From Bacillota bacterium (GTDB taxonomy: Bacteria; Bacillota; Clostridia; Christensenellales; SZUA-584): 24,689 nt of DNA. The notes under the pieces are model-generated. The model searched no databases and was not told where the DNA came from. It saw nothing but the letters and a program-made list of their open reading frames with translations. Location of the stretch: the NCBI GenBank assembly GCA_023415915.1, contig JAEZIZ010000088.1, forward strand, positions 1-24,689, in the 5' to 3' direction. This document shows positions 14,924 through 22,810 of the stretch, one piece after another. Within the stretch, counting starts at the first letter, position 1, and every line of letters begins with the position of its first letter. Both the position numbers and the translations under genes were made by a program.

Positions 14924-16207
14924 TCAATATGCCAGCCCGGCGCTCATCATCGGTTTCCACTTCCCGCCGCACGCGCGGTGCATCTCCGTCAGGTGGAACC
15001 AGCGCATTGTGTCGTTGTTTTCGGGATAAAACTCATAGAATTCTGATCTATAGAACGTATAGAACCTCGAAATATCGGTGCACATGCCAAACGTGGGCAC
15101 GGCGTCGGCGGACAGCGCAAAAGAAAACGGCTCCCCGTGCTTCGTGCCCTCGTACTTGAGCCCTTCCCTTGAGAGAGAAAGCGTACCTTCCCCCGCAATG
15201 ATGGACGTCGCCCCTTTTTTAAGCCGCTTGTATTTTGGCAGCACGCCCAGTTTTACGCGCTCCGAAAACACAAAACCCTCGCCGCTTACCTCCTGTTTTG
15301 CCTTCTCCCGTTCGAGATCATACCAGTGCGACACAGTCTCGGGGATAACGCATCCGTCATCAATAGGCTCAATGTCGTAATACTCGTTTATGCGCGCGCC
15401 GTTGCCGCACGCTTTGCACATTATCGTATCTCCCTCAGCAAGCATAGTATACAGTGCCCCGCATTTCGGGCAGAGGTAAAGCAAGTCGCCAAGGTTCTTT
15501 GCGGTCTCTCCGGACGAAACGAATTTTACTCTTGCCCGCTTGTTCCAGATATAGTCGTCGTGCGCAAGTTCCCTGTCTAATATGCACTGTATCTCGTCGG
15601 CGCTGAGGCAATTCAGCTGTTCGGGAGTAAACAGCCTGTCGACGGTTATCTCCACCCTGCCGGGGCGCGTGTCGAGACAGTGCTTGGTATTTGTAAGGTA
15701 CCCGCCCGCTATCTTGGTGTAGTATACCGTTACCCCAAGGTGCTTCAGCAGCTTACCGCTGCCTATAGCGCACGGCTGGCTTCCTCCCGATATTGAGCTC
15801 ATGCCCTCGGGGAAAAGGCAGACGCGCCCGCCCGCTTTGATCACGCGTATTATCTCCCGCGCGGCGTGGTAATCGGGCGTGAAGTTTCTTTTTGGTATCA
15901 CCTGCATCAGCGAAAATATTGGGTATAGATGAGAGCGGAAGAATTCGTTGTAACCCACCACGTAATTGAGCCTGTGCGGCAGCACGGCGGGCGCCGTATA
16001 AAGATAATCCACGCGCGAGGAATGGTTGCTTATGAGTATATATGGGTTCTTGTCTTCCGAAGGCCTTACGTTAAACGTAAACGTTATACCGAGTTTCCTG
16101 TTAAAAAGTAGCCGCCATATATTAATAAGCAGCAGATAGATAATTGCGGGAGGCTTTTTCATATGCTTTCGTTCCAGTCGTTCCTGTAATGTAGGCTTCT
16201 CTCTCAT
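14924..16207 (-). CDS. PlsC-like acyltransferase with a C-terminal zinc-ribbon domain
   Basis: The 427-residue protein begins with a basic N-terminus and a membrane segment (IIYLLLINIWRLLF, about 22-35). The acyltransferase domain (about 50-190) shows the HxxxxD motif in ISNHSSRVDYLY (His62, Asp67), then IPKRNFTPDYHAAREI and FPEGMSSISGG (132-142), as in 1-acyl-glycerol-3-phosphate acyltransferases. After it come two CxxC pairs, CPKC (246-249) and CKAC (264-267), forming a rubredoxin-like zinc ribbon, and a C-terminal beta-rich domain of unknown role (about 310-427). The length is nearly twice that of plain PlsC. The ATG at 16207 is chosen for GGGAGG 5 bases upstream. A role in membrane phospholipid or glycolipid acylation is likely; the ribbon domain is unexplained. 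Confidence 0.85.
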   Translation of the reverse strand: MREKPTLQERLERKHMKKPPAIIYLLLINIWRLLFNRKLGITFTFNVRPSEDKNPYILISNHSSRVDYLYTAPAVLPHRLNYVVGYNEFFRSHLYPIFSLMQVIPKRNFTPDYHAAREIIRVIKAGGRVCLFPEGMSSISGGSQPCAIGSGKLLKHLGVTVYYTKIAGGYLTNTKHCLDTRPGRVEITVDRLFTPEQLNCLSADEIQCILDRELAHDDYIWNKRARVKFVSSGETAKNLGDLLYLCPKCGALYTMLAEGDTIMCKACGNGARINEYYDIEPIDDGCVIPETVSHWYDLEREKAKQEVSGEGFVFSERVKLGVLPKYKRLKKGATSIIAGEGTLSLSREGLKYEGTKHGEPFSFALSADAVPTFGMCTDISRFYTFYRSEFYEFYPENNDTMRWFHLTEMHRACGGKWKPMMSAGLAY

Positions 16208-16235
16208 GGCGCCTCCCGTAGTTATTGTTTTTTCA

Positions 16236-16244
16236 ATTATAACA
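16236..16244 (-). promoter_or_regulatory. Extended -10 element of the acyltransferase gene
   Basis: TGTTATAAT on the minus strand (16244-16236) gives a perfect -10 with the TGn extension, about 28 bases before the start codon. The -35 region is weak. Confidence 0.5.
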
Positions 16245-16343
16245 TATTTCGACAAAACAAAAAGATTTTATCACAATTATCATCGATTAACTTAAGATAA
16301 CTTGAAAGCAAATCGTCAGAATTGGAAAGATAACTATAATCCT

Positions 16344-16752
16344 CTATTTATCCCCTACAAATTTTCTATATGCATCAAAATGCTCTTGTATATTTTCAAC
16401 TTCTTTTTTTATGATGTTTGATTTTACGTACTTTACCAGTATTGTTATATTGTTTATTATACTTTAAGATTTGATAGAACTCTCGATTTATTTATATAAC
16501 CCTCTGTGAAACAACGAATCTGGTGATGTTGCAAAAATTTTAATTTTATCTATTATACTTTCAACTTTTTCTTTCTCTTCCTTTCATCATTCCTTAACTG
16601 GGTTAAGAAGTATGCTATATAACATTAATGAGGGATTTGTAATATTTCTTTTTAAAAATATATCTATAAATGTTGTATCACATACGTTTATAATAAAAAG
16701 AAAAAATACAACCCCATTATCAATAATGTAAATAGACTTATAATTTTTTCAT
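16344..16752 (-). pseudogene. Decayed AT-rich gene for a small membrane-anchored protein
   Basis: An ATG at 16752 follows AAGGGG at good spacing. With one base added at A/T runs, the frame reads as a signal or membrane segment (MKKIISLFTLLIMGLYFFF). After another indel come CDTTFIDIFLKRNITNPSLM and LYSILLNPVKE, then two consecutive TGA codons, then KVESIIDKIKIFATSPDSLF HRGLYK in the same frame. Two more shifts give INREFYQILKYNKQYNN and EVENIQEHFDAYRKFVGDK, ending at TAG 16344-16346. The composition is far more AT-rich than neighbouring genes. The family is not recognised. At least four indels plus tandem stops make real decay more likely than sequencing error. Confidence 0.55.
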
Positions 16753-16787
16753 TTGTAATTCCCCTTAAATTGTATTTGTCTATACCT

Positions 16788-16939
16788 TTAGTTATTTTTC
16801 TTCTCTATATCCGAATTCTCAATATATTCTTCAATTTCTTTGATTAATGCAGGCTCATCATTTGATTGATAGGGATTCTTTTCACCTCATCTTTTCCGAG
16901 CCCCCCATCATCCAGAATAACACATAAGTGTTTCTCCAT
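16788..16939 (-). pseudogene. Decayed small gene fused into the scaffold-like frame
   Basis: From an ATG at 16939 one frame reads MEKHLCVILDDGGLGKDEVK. Adding one A at a four-A run (near 16877-16880) brings in NPYQSNDEPALIKEIEEYIE and NSDIEKKNN, with a stop at 16788-16790, giving about 50 residues. It overlaps the C-terminal end of the scaffold-like open frame in another frame, which suggests a recombination junction near 16945. There is no ribosome site at the ATG and the family is unknown. Confidence 0.4.
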
Positions 16940-17124
16940 TTTTTAAGTGTCTTTTGCTCCTTGTTGTACCGGACGGTCAAAAAAGGCTCGTCCGCCGCAA
17001 CTTCCCCGCCGTCTCCCAAGTCATCGCTAATAGAGCTGCTTTCTTTGCCGATATCTTGATCGGCGGCTTCTATCACCGGCTGGTTTGCCGGTTCTCCGGC
17101 CTGTGGTTGGGCCGTATCAAACAT
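16882..17124 (-). CDS. Truncated phage scaffold-like protein (N-terminal fragment)
   Basis: The 80-residue frame starts at an ATG with a near-perfect AAAGGAGG site. It has an acidic, low-complexity N-terminus (TAQPQAGEPANQPVIEAADQ, SSSISDDLGDGGEVAADEP) followed by FLTVRYNKEQKTL. That last stretch resembles the region of phage capsid scaffold proteins that normally leads into a coiled coil. Instead, the frame continues as KKWRNTYVLFWMMGGSEKMR and stops, and other frames over the same bases look coding. I read it as a scaffold gene cut by recombination. It belongs to the prophage remnant with the portal gene at 18589-20280. Function is probably lost. Confidence 0.5.
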   Translation of the reverse strand: MFDTAQPQAGEPANQPVIEAADQDIGKESSSISDDLGDGGEVAADEPFLTVRYNKEQKTLKKWRNTYVLFWMMGGSEKMR

Positions 17125-17230
17125 AGTCAATCCTCCTTTCGGAATATATGTTTTATAATTCGACTCCCGCAACGGGTACGCGTTCCTGAACCCTCGCCGC
17201 CGCAGTTACCGGCCTTAACACTCCCGCCCG

Positions 17231-17482
17231 CCCGTCTGTTTTTATAGCGGCTGCCTTTACCCCTAGTTTTCCTGCACTGCTTTTAAGGCGACCGGCGTTA
17301 CGCCCTTGCGCACACCTAAGCTTCTTCTCCGCTGTAGGGGCAGGTCTCCGCGCCCGCCCGTCTGTTTTTATAGAGCTGCATTTGTCCGCCCGCTTTTCCT
17401 GCACTGCTTTTAAGGCGACCGGCGTTACGCCCATGCGCGCATTTAAGCTTCTTCTCCGCTGTAGGGGCGGGTCTCCGCGCCC
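17231..17482. repeat. Two tandem 126-bp repeat units
   Basis: cccgtctgtttttatag recurs with a 126-base period (17231 and 17357). Both units contain ttttcctgcactgcttttaa, ggcgaccggcgttacgccc and aagcttcttctccgctgtag, then a GGGGCgGGTCTCC...GCCCGCCC palindrome. Units differ mainly in the 20 bases after tttttatag. Minus-strand frames stay open across part of this, but the units are read in different frames, so it is probably not coding. The remaining gap to 17606 shows no feature. Confidence 0.75.
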
Positions 17483-17605
17483 GCCCGCCTTCCCCTCTGC
17501 CGGGCTGCCGGGCTTCCGTACCTGCCTGCTCCCGCTTTAAAAAGCCATTAAATAAGCGCCAGGCAATAGAATACAGTTGCCTTTAACCGCCAGTTTTTCG
17601 CCACT

Positions 17606-17634
17606 AAAAAGAGACTGCCTTTTACAGCAGTCCC
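17606..17634 (-). terminator. Intrinsic terminator after the XhlA-like gene
   Basis: On the minus strand GGGACTGC (17634-17627) pairs with GCAGTCTC (17618-17611) around an 8-base loop, followed by five T (17610-17606). It lies about 75 bases after the stop codon at 17707-17709. Confidence 0.75.
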
Positions 17635-17706
17635 TTTATCACTAACCGGCGCTTTATTCAAGCGTCCGGGATCAACATTACACAGAGGTTTTCGCTGAGC
17701 CTTGCC

Positions 17707-18039
17707 TTAGATAAACCTTGACAGCGCCCCGAATATTCCTCCAATCACAGCCGCTATAACGGCGATATACAACCTAGCCTTGTTGTCTTCCTTCCTGGAG
17801 GTGTTTCTGACTATCTGGTCTATCTTATCTTCCAACCCCGCGAACCTCTGTTCGACCACATTGAACTTTCCACTCATTTGCATATCCAGCTTATCAACTT
17901 TTCCGTTCAACGTGACGTCCAGCTTCTCAATGTCTCCGTTTGCTTTCGTAAGTGCGTTGCAAAAGATACCCATCTCCTCTTTCAGATGGTCAATATTATC
18001 CTCTATTCTCGACAGGCGTTCGCTCTGTTCAGTCGTCAT
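17707..18039 (-). CDS. XhlA-like phage protein (coiled coil plus C-terminal membrane helix)
   Basis: The 110-residue protein starts MTTEQSERLSRIEDNIDHLK and shows heptad-like repeats through KVDKLDMQMSGKFNVVEQRF and AGLEDKIDQIVRN. It ends in a single membrane helix (ARLYIAVIAAVIGGIFGALS RFI). This layout matches XhlA-type proteins, which work with holins in prophage lysis or secretion modules. The ATG at 18039 is chosen because AGGTG lies 5 bases upstream; an in-frame ATG at 18066 has no site. It is isolated within the prophage remnant, with no holin or endolysin next to it, and is followed by its own terminator. Confidence 0.72.
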   Translation of the reverse strand: MTTEQSERLSRIEDNIDHLKEEMGIFCNALTKANGDIEKLDVTLNGKVDKLDMQMSGKFNVVEQRFAGLEDKIDQIVRNTSRKEDNKARLYIAVIAAVIGGIFGALSRFI

Positions 18040-18160
18040 GTCACACCTCATATCCATGTTTTTCATTTGCGCTACTACATTATATGCAACGCTGTGAATA
18101 CATGCACTTTATTTATAAAATATCATGCACAATGCGATAATGAATTCTTTCTCCGCCACT

Positions 18161-18610
18161 CAAGCCTCCAGAGGAGGCGGCAACCTCTGTCAGTAAGCGC
18201 TTGCCTTTTAAGCCTCCACCTTCGGGGGAGGTGGCAGGCGCTGCTAGTCAGCGCCTGACGGAAGGGGTTCATGCCTCCCGCTATACTTACCAATCAAGCC
18301 TCCACCCCGAGGGAGGCGGCATTCACTGTTAATCAGTGTTTGCTATAACGGGTATTCCGCTATGCTGCTCATTATCCCAGCCTCCACCTTTGGGGGAGGT
18401 GGCAGATGCTGATTTATCGGCATCTGCCGGAAGGGGCTTCATACATCTGGCTCCGCTCTCCATCCCAAGCCTCCACCTTCGGGGGAGGTGGCAGGCGCTG
18501 CTTGTCAGCGCCTGACGGAAGGGGTATTCCATGCATCTAACTATGCCTGCCGCTCAATCCTCCAATTCCGGGGAAGCGTCAATCATTGTCAGTCATTCCC
18601 TGCCGGAAGA
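18161..18610 (+). repeat. Tandem array of two-hairpin repeat units with covarying stems
   Basis: Units beginning AGCCTCCA (18163, 18211, 18297, 18379, 18468) and a worn unit at 18557 recur with a period of 82-89 bases; the first is short. Each has a first hairpin CCTCCACC/GGGGGAGG, the linker TGGC, a second hairpin, and GACGGAAGGGG. The second stem changes on both sides: CAGGCGC/GCGCCTG in units 2 and 5, CAGATGC/GCATCTG in unit 4, TTCACTG/CAGTGTT in unit 3. The layout matches copies at 7370-7895. The last unit runs into the 3' end of the portal gene, supplying its stop codon region. No gene is seen between 18040 and 18588. Confidence 0.85.
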
Positions 18611-20280
18611 GGAGCACCTCCCTGCACCGCCTCCATTATGGCCTGCACCGCTTCCCCAGGTATCTGTCCCTTATCCGCGGCAACTTTAAGCGCATTAAGT
18701 ATCGCTGCCGCGTCCGCACCGCCTTGGGCAAGCTGCTCTGCCGCCTGCGCCGCCTCTGCGGGTATCTTCCCTGCCTGCGCCAACACCTGCAAAATCTTTA
18801 CTATTTGTCCGGCCTCGCCCTCCTGCGCTTCAACCTGCTGGGTCTGCGTCTGCTGCCTCAAGCCTCCGCCTTCAGATGAATCGGCGGGCTCTGGGCCGAC
18901 AGTGTTTGGTAACGGTCCCCCCTGTCCGCCTTCCTGTTGGAGCATTTCGGCCAGCAGCTCGTCTTTCATGGGAATATGCCCGTCCGGCATGCGCTCCAGG
19001 TACTGCTTAAAGCTTATCTTGCCGCCTCGCAGCAGGTTGTCAAGCGTCTGCAGCACCTGTATCTCGCTCCACATAGAGGACGGCCCCACGTCCACTCGCA
19101 AGTTCATCGTAAACCTTTCAAGCTCGCCTTCGGGTATCGGCACGAACACCCTCTGTCCGTTGTCCGTTACGGGTATCATCCTGCCCGCCCTGTAATAGTT
19201 CTTTATAAAGTCGAGCCATATGAGCCCCACGTCCTCTATAAACGAATAGAACCTCTCCTGCTGCGATTGCAGCGGCACCATCGCGGCGTCCCTTGTGGCT
19301 ATAAACGCAGACGTGTTGTCGGGATTCCTTATGTTGCCCAGCGTTACGTCGTTCGCGCCCATCATGCGCATAGTGGTCTGCAGCGTTACGTCGAGGCCTC
19401 TCCACGCGTCGTAGGAGGTGACCGGCGGCGAGAGGTACTGTGCCGCCCCGCCTATATCGCCGTTCACCGCGATGGCCCCCGCTACCCTGTTGGTCCATTC
19501 CCTGATGCGCGTTCTGTCGTATATCACCTTCGGAAAGCTCGTCTGTACCTGCCCCAATTGCGCAAGCGCGAGTATCTTGTTGATAAATACCTGATTGGGT
19601 ATCAGCCCCGTCACTTCCGCCGTCCCGTGACAGCAGTTCTTGCGCGTGTCCCAGTTCATCATCGCCACCGGATAGCGCGTAAGCCCCGTGTCCTTCTCGG
19701 GCTGCACTATTGCTCCGCGCACAGACTTCTCACACCATACGCGCCCGTCCTTCTTATACATTTTCAACAGCACGTTGCACTTTCCGGCGTCCTCGAGCTC
19801 GATCTTTCCCCTGTCGCCCGACATATACTCGTTGTCCTCGTCGGATACTATCTCCTCAATGTTTTCGCAGCCGTTCTTTTTGGCCTCTTCCCTCACCTTC
19901 CCAAGCAGCTCGCGAAACGCTATTATAATGTACGGCTGGCTCTGCACGTCAGGCGTATTAGGATTGCCCGGATAGTAGTTCACGTTGTCAATGAGCAGCG
20001 TATTGATATCGCCGGTCAGCGCCTGCCCCGTCCTTATGTCAGGGTCCCAATAAAAGTACTGCACGTAATCGCCCGTTATGGCCGCCTGCTTTAAGCCTTC
20101 CTTCGTCAGGTAGTCCATCTTTAAGCGCTCCCACAGCATATCGCAGTATGCGGATATCTGCCGTGCATATACGCTTATATCCTCCCCGTCGTTTACGCCC
20201 TCCGCGAAGAACGACATCTTTAGTCGCCTGTCCGTCACCGCCGCTATCTTCCACGCCGAAGCGTACCTTATGAAATTCAC
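18589..20280 (-). CDS. Phage portal protein (P22-like), N-terminus missing
   Basis: The 563-residue reading from a GTG at 20280 is a tailed-phage portal protein, the dodecameric ring through which DNA enters the capsid. Typical parts are KMDYLTKEGLKQAAITGDY, FYWDPDI, YPGNPNTPDVQSQPYIIIAF, YPVAMMNWDTRKNCCHGTAE, LIPNQVFINKILALAQ and NDVTLGNIRNPDNTSAFIA. The C-terminus is a Gln/Gly/Ala-rich tail. The frame is open beyond the GTG to a TGA at 20356-20358, and residues there (ERFFAGDQWAGIPHEGLPTP) belong to the family, so the true start is lost rather than at 20280; no ribosome site exists. The break at about 20358 adjoins an AT-rich stretch and an IS. Terminase and capsid genes are absent. This is a prophage relic. 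Confidence 0.85.
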   Translation of the reverse strand: MNFIRYASAWKIAAVTDRRLKMSFFAEGVNDGEDISVYARQISAYCDMLWERLKMDYLTKEGLKQAAITGDYVQYFYWDPDIRTGQALTGDINTLLIDNVNYYPGNPNTPDVQSQPYIIIAFRELLGKVREEAKKNGCENIEEIVSDEDNEYMSGDRGKIELEDAGKCNVLLKMYKKDGRVWCEKSVRGAIVQPEKDTGLTRYPVAMMNWDTRKNCCHGTAEVTGLIPNQVFINKILALAQLGQVQTSFPKVIYDRTRIREWTNRVAGAIAVNGDIGGAAQYLSPPVTSYDAWRGLDVTLQTTMRMMGANDVTLGNIRNPDNTSAFIATRDAAMVPLQSQQERFYSFIEDVGLIWLDFIKNYYRAGRMIPVTDNGQRVFVPIPEGELERFTMNLRVDVGPSSMWSEIQVLQTLDNLLRGGKISFKQYLERMPDGHIPMKDELLAEMLQQEGGQGGPLPNTVGPEPADSSEGGGLRQQTQTQQVEAQEGEAGQIVKILQVLAQAGKIPAEAAQAAEQLAQGGADAAAILNALKVAADKGQIPGEAVQAIMEAVQGGAPLPAGND

Positions 20281-20358
20281 TACCGGAGTCGGCAGCCCTT
20301 CGTGCGGTATGCCCGCCCACTGATCCCCCGCGAAAAACCTCTCATTGAGATCCTGTCA

Positions 20359-20614
20359 ATTATACTTACGCCTGTCATTCCGTATAACGTCGCGTGTCAT
20401 AAATCGAATATTCCTTCTTTAAATTCCCAAATAATGTTTTATTCGCAGCACATATCACCAATAATAATAATCATTACTTTAGAGTTATTCTCAAGAATAA
20501 TTTTAAAAATATATGAAAACATGGATGAAGTCATAGTTAATATTTGTGAAGATTCAAATGTTTGGTCACTAATAGATGAGAAAATGTCAGCTAATTAGAA
20601 ATATTTTATATTAT
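20359..20614. other. AT-rich stretch without a recognised gene
   Basis: About 255 bases between the broken portal gene and the IS are much richer in A/T than either neighbour. Short frames exist on both strands: a plus frame ends MDEVIVNICEDSNVWSLIDE and KMSAN, and a minus frame includes LADIFSSISDQTFESSQ. Neither has a ribosome site or a family I know. It looks like another scrap of the AT-rich material seen at 16344-16939. Confidence 0.4.
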
Positions 20615-21611
20615 GGCTATTAGGATGAATCATCAATGACAAGTCCGTAAAATAGGCCAATGCCGGGTGTAGAATGTTGCCATAGTAACGGAAAAGGCGG
20701 AAAAGAGCTATGGCAGCGAAGAAACGTGTTGGGTTAATGGACATACAAAGACGATTTGATACCGAAGACGCATGCAGAGACTATCTGTTTAAGCTGCGAT
20801 GGCCGGATGGATTTGTTTGTCCCGTGTGTGGATGCCGAGAGTATTATCACATTACGACGCGTCATAAATACGCGTGTAAAAACTGCCGATATCAGGCATC
20901 TGTAACAGCGGGAACTGTCATGAACAGGAGCCATCTTAGCCTTAGAACATGGATATGGGCCATATATCTGATGTCCCGCGATAAACGCGGCTGCTCAGCG
21001 ATGCAGCTATCCCGTGTGCTTAATCTACCGTACAACACCTCATGGTTTCTGTTACACCGGATACGCCATGCGATGGCTGAGCGGGACAGTAACTATATGC
21101 TGGCAGGTATTGTGGAACTTGATGATACGTACTTCGGAAAGCCGAGGAAAGGCGGTAAAAGAGGCCGTGGAACCACAAAAACCAAGGTTGTGGTCGCAGT
21201 ATCCAAGGACGAGGAGGGCAAGCCCAAATACGCGAAAATGCAGGTTGTCCCAGACCTGAAGGGTAAAACGATTGGCAAATTCGCAAAAGTCTGTATTGAA
21301 GAAGGTTCTTCTGTCGAAACAGATGCCTACCGCAGTTACCGAAAACCGTTAGCCGAAAAGTATCTGCACAAATATCAGATTTTTGATGCGGAGTCGGACA
21401 TGCTTAAGTGGCTGCATACTATCATAGGTAATGCAAAGGCTTTTATATCAGGTACATTTCACGGGTTAGGGAAAAAACACATGCAGAGTTACCTTGATGA
21501 ATACTGTTATCGGTTTAACCGCAGATACCTGGGTGGAGATATTTTCGTCAGATTACTTCTTGCAGTAACACGTTCTTCAACGTTGAGGTTTGCTGACTTA
21601 ACTTTATAGCC
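20615..21611 (+). mobile_element. IS1595/ISXO2-like insertion sequence
   Basis: A 997-bp element is proposed from imperfect inverted ends: GGCTATTAGGATGAATCA (20615-20632) against the complement of the right end, GGCTATAAAGTTAAGTCA (13 of 18 equal). The right end lies 2 bases after the transposase stop codon. The 8 bases outside each end (tatattat and tgaaaaca) do not match, so no target duplication is seen. The transposase assigns the family; the exact ends are tentative. Confidence 0.45.
20710..21609 (+). CDS. IS1595 family (ISXO2-like) transposase
   Basis: The 299-residue protein has an N-terminal zinc ribbon, CPVCGC (Cys37, Cys40) and CKNC (Cys56, Cys59), then a helical region, SLRTWIWAIYLMSRDKRGCS, and NLPYNTSWFLLHRIRHAM. 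The DDE-type catalytic domain follows: ELDDTYFGKPRKGGKRGRG (first Asp near 138-139), SSVETDAYRSY (Asp205) and SYLDEYCYRFNRR (Glu264). This is the order found in ISXO2-like transposases of the IS1595 family. The frame is complete and all catalytic residues are present, so the element may be active. Codon use is more AT-rich than the surrounding genes. It reads away from the broken portal gene. Confidence 0.92.
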   Translation: MAAKKRVGLMDIQRRFDTEDACRDYLFKLRWPDGFVCPVCGCREYYHITTRHKYACKNCRYQASVTAGTVMNRSHLSLRTWIWAIYLMSRDKRGCSAMQLSRVLNLPYNTSWFLLHRIRHAMAERDSNYMLAGIVELDDTYFGKPRKGGKRGRGTTKTKVVVAVSKDEEGKPKYAKMQVVPDLKGKTIGKFAKVCIEEGSSVETDAYRSYRKPLAEKYLHKYQIFDAESDMLKWLHTIIGNAKAFISGTFHGLGKKHMQSYLDEYCYRFNRRYLGGDIFVRLLLAVTRSSTLRFADLTL

Positions 21612-21626
21612 TGAAAACATTAAAGG

Positions 21627-21656
21627 GAGAAAGCATATACTTTCTCTCATTTTTAT
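21627..21656 (+). terminator. Terminator-like hairpin downstream of the transposase
   Basis: GAGAAAG (21627-21633) pairs with CTTTCTC (21640-21646) around catata, followed by a T-rich stretch (catttttatttt). It lies just outside the proposed right end of the IS. Confidence 0.6.
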
Positions 21657-21761
21657 TTTGAAATTCCATGGAAAATGCTTTTAAGAAGGGAGATTTTTTA
21701 GTCGATACACGCTTTCCAGCGAAGCTGACTTAAATAACAGCATATACTTTTTAGCGGCTTC

Positions 21762-21787
21762 AAAAGAGCCTTGAAAGAAGCTCTTTT
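21762..21787. terminator. Terminator of the MBL-fold hydrolase gene
   Basis: AAAAGAGC (21762-21769) and GCTCTTTT (21780-21787) form a perfect 8-bp stem with U-tracts on both strands, 10 bases after the stop of the minus-strand hydrolase. The segment from about 21700 (gtcgatacacgctt, aagctgact, aataacag, then this hairpin) resembles 3935-4010 near mgsA. Confidence 0.65.
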
Positions 21788-21797
21788 ATATGCGTTA

Positions 21798-22547
21798 TCA
21801 TTCATAGATATCCGCGTGCCATTCGCTGTGCAGAAATCCGCCGCCGCAGCCGATCGCGGCTTCTTCATATGTGATCTCCCTGCCTGCATCAAGTATCGCG
21901 TTATAATACGCAAGCCGCTTATCTATTTCGTTATGTATATTGCTGCTGCCGGAAAACTCCGACCCGTGGCCGGGCATAAGCAAATACTTGTCGTATCGCC
22001 TAAGCTTGCGGAGCGCGCCGGCGTGCCTTTGAATGCAGCCGGGGTCCGTTACGGGCAGCACCGGCTCCCCCTGCTCAGAGAAGATAAGCTCATCAGCTAT
22101 ATGCAGGTATTTCCCGTCAATAAGCGTAAGCAGCGTGCACGGCGAATGTCCCGGAAACGGAATCATGCGTACGGCATGCTCTTTGAAGGGTATAGTCTGC
22201 TCATCTTCTATCAACACCGAGGGGGTAAAGTAACGCCGCTCATCCTTTTCTGTCCATAATTCAAGCGTTTCGTTATAGCGGTTGCTGCCGTAGACTGTGA
22301 CATCAGTCAGTACTTTTAAGCCCTCCATGTGGTCGTCATGGAAGTGGGATATTATGACGCCTTCTATGTTCCACCTACATTTGTTTATGTCTTCTAAAAC
22401 CTGCTCGCACATAAATGCATAACCCGAATCGATGAGCAGTACGCTACCGCCTGAAGCGAGCGCGTATATATTAGTGCCGAATCTGTGCCCGGGCAGCGGC
22501 TCAAACATGTATCGGAACAGTCCCTTTGTAATCTCTCTTTTCAACAT
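21798..22547 (-). CDS. MBL-fold metallo-hydrolase
   Basis: The 249-residue protein has the metallo-beta-lactamase fold. Metal ligands are visible: SHFHDDHMEG (His68, His70, Asp72, His73), PGHSPCTLL (His134), HIADELIF (Asp152) and MPGHGSEF (His194), a full binuclear zinc or iron site. VLLIDSGYAF and VTVYGSNRYNETLELW are family-like. Such stand-alone proteins are hydrolases of thioesters, phosphodiesters or lactones; the substrate is unknown, and a beta-lactamase role is not indicated. The ATG at 22547 has GAGGT about 9 bases upstream. A terminator follows at 21762-21787. Confidence 0.92.
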   Translation of the reverse strand: MLKREITKGLFRYMFEPLPGHRFGTNIYALASGGSVLLIDSGYAFMCEQVLEDINKCRWNIEGVIISHFHDDHMEGLKVLTDVTVYGSNRYNETLELWTEKDERRYFTPSVLIEDEQTIPFKEHAVRMIPFPGHSPCTLLTLIDGKYLHIADELIFSEQGEPVLPVTDPGCIQRHAGALRKLRRYDKYLLMPGHGSEFSGSSNIHNEIDKRLAYYNAILDAGREITYEEAAIGCGGGFLHSEWHADIYE

Positions 22548-22775
22548 CGGCTTTACCTCGACTGTAATTATAATAGCCGCTCCGGCGGAATCGGCTGATT
22601 CAATAGATATAATGGAGTGTATTAATTAAAGTATAAAATTGCCTTTAGTCGGTCAGCGTGCGGCATCGCGCCCATGTAACATTATAGATTTATTGGCAGC
22701 GTATGTAAAGACGCTCCCGCAAAAGCATGTTTTAACAGGCTTTGCGCTGCTAACAAGAATGCCTGTATATCCCGA

Positions 22776-22781
22776 TATAAT
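22776..22781 (+). promoter_or_regulatory. Possible -10 element of the protease gene
   Basis: A perfect TATAAT lies 30 bases before the protease ATG, but no -35 is found 16-18 bases upstream. The remaining gap from 22548 shows no gene; an open frame running into the protease start (22639-22824) lacks a ribosome site. Confidence 0.35.
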
Positions 22782-22810
22782 ATACAGCGAAGTTTTAAAG
22801 GATCAAAAGC

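Noticed and set aside
17153..17434. A minus-strand open frame over the 126-bp repeats
   Set aside because: The two units are read in different frames, so the protein itself is not conserved between them. It has no ribosome site.
18161..18610. A CRISPR array
   Set aside because: The conserved part is a two-hairpin unit, the intervening parts are not unique spacers of constant length, and no cas genes are present.
18937..20094. A 385-codon plus-strand open frame opposite the portal gene
   Set aside because: It is a shadow of the portal reading frame with skewed composition (His, Arg, Val) and no start signals.
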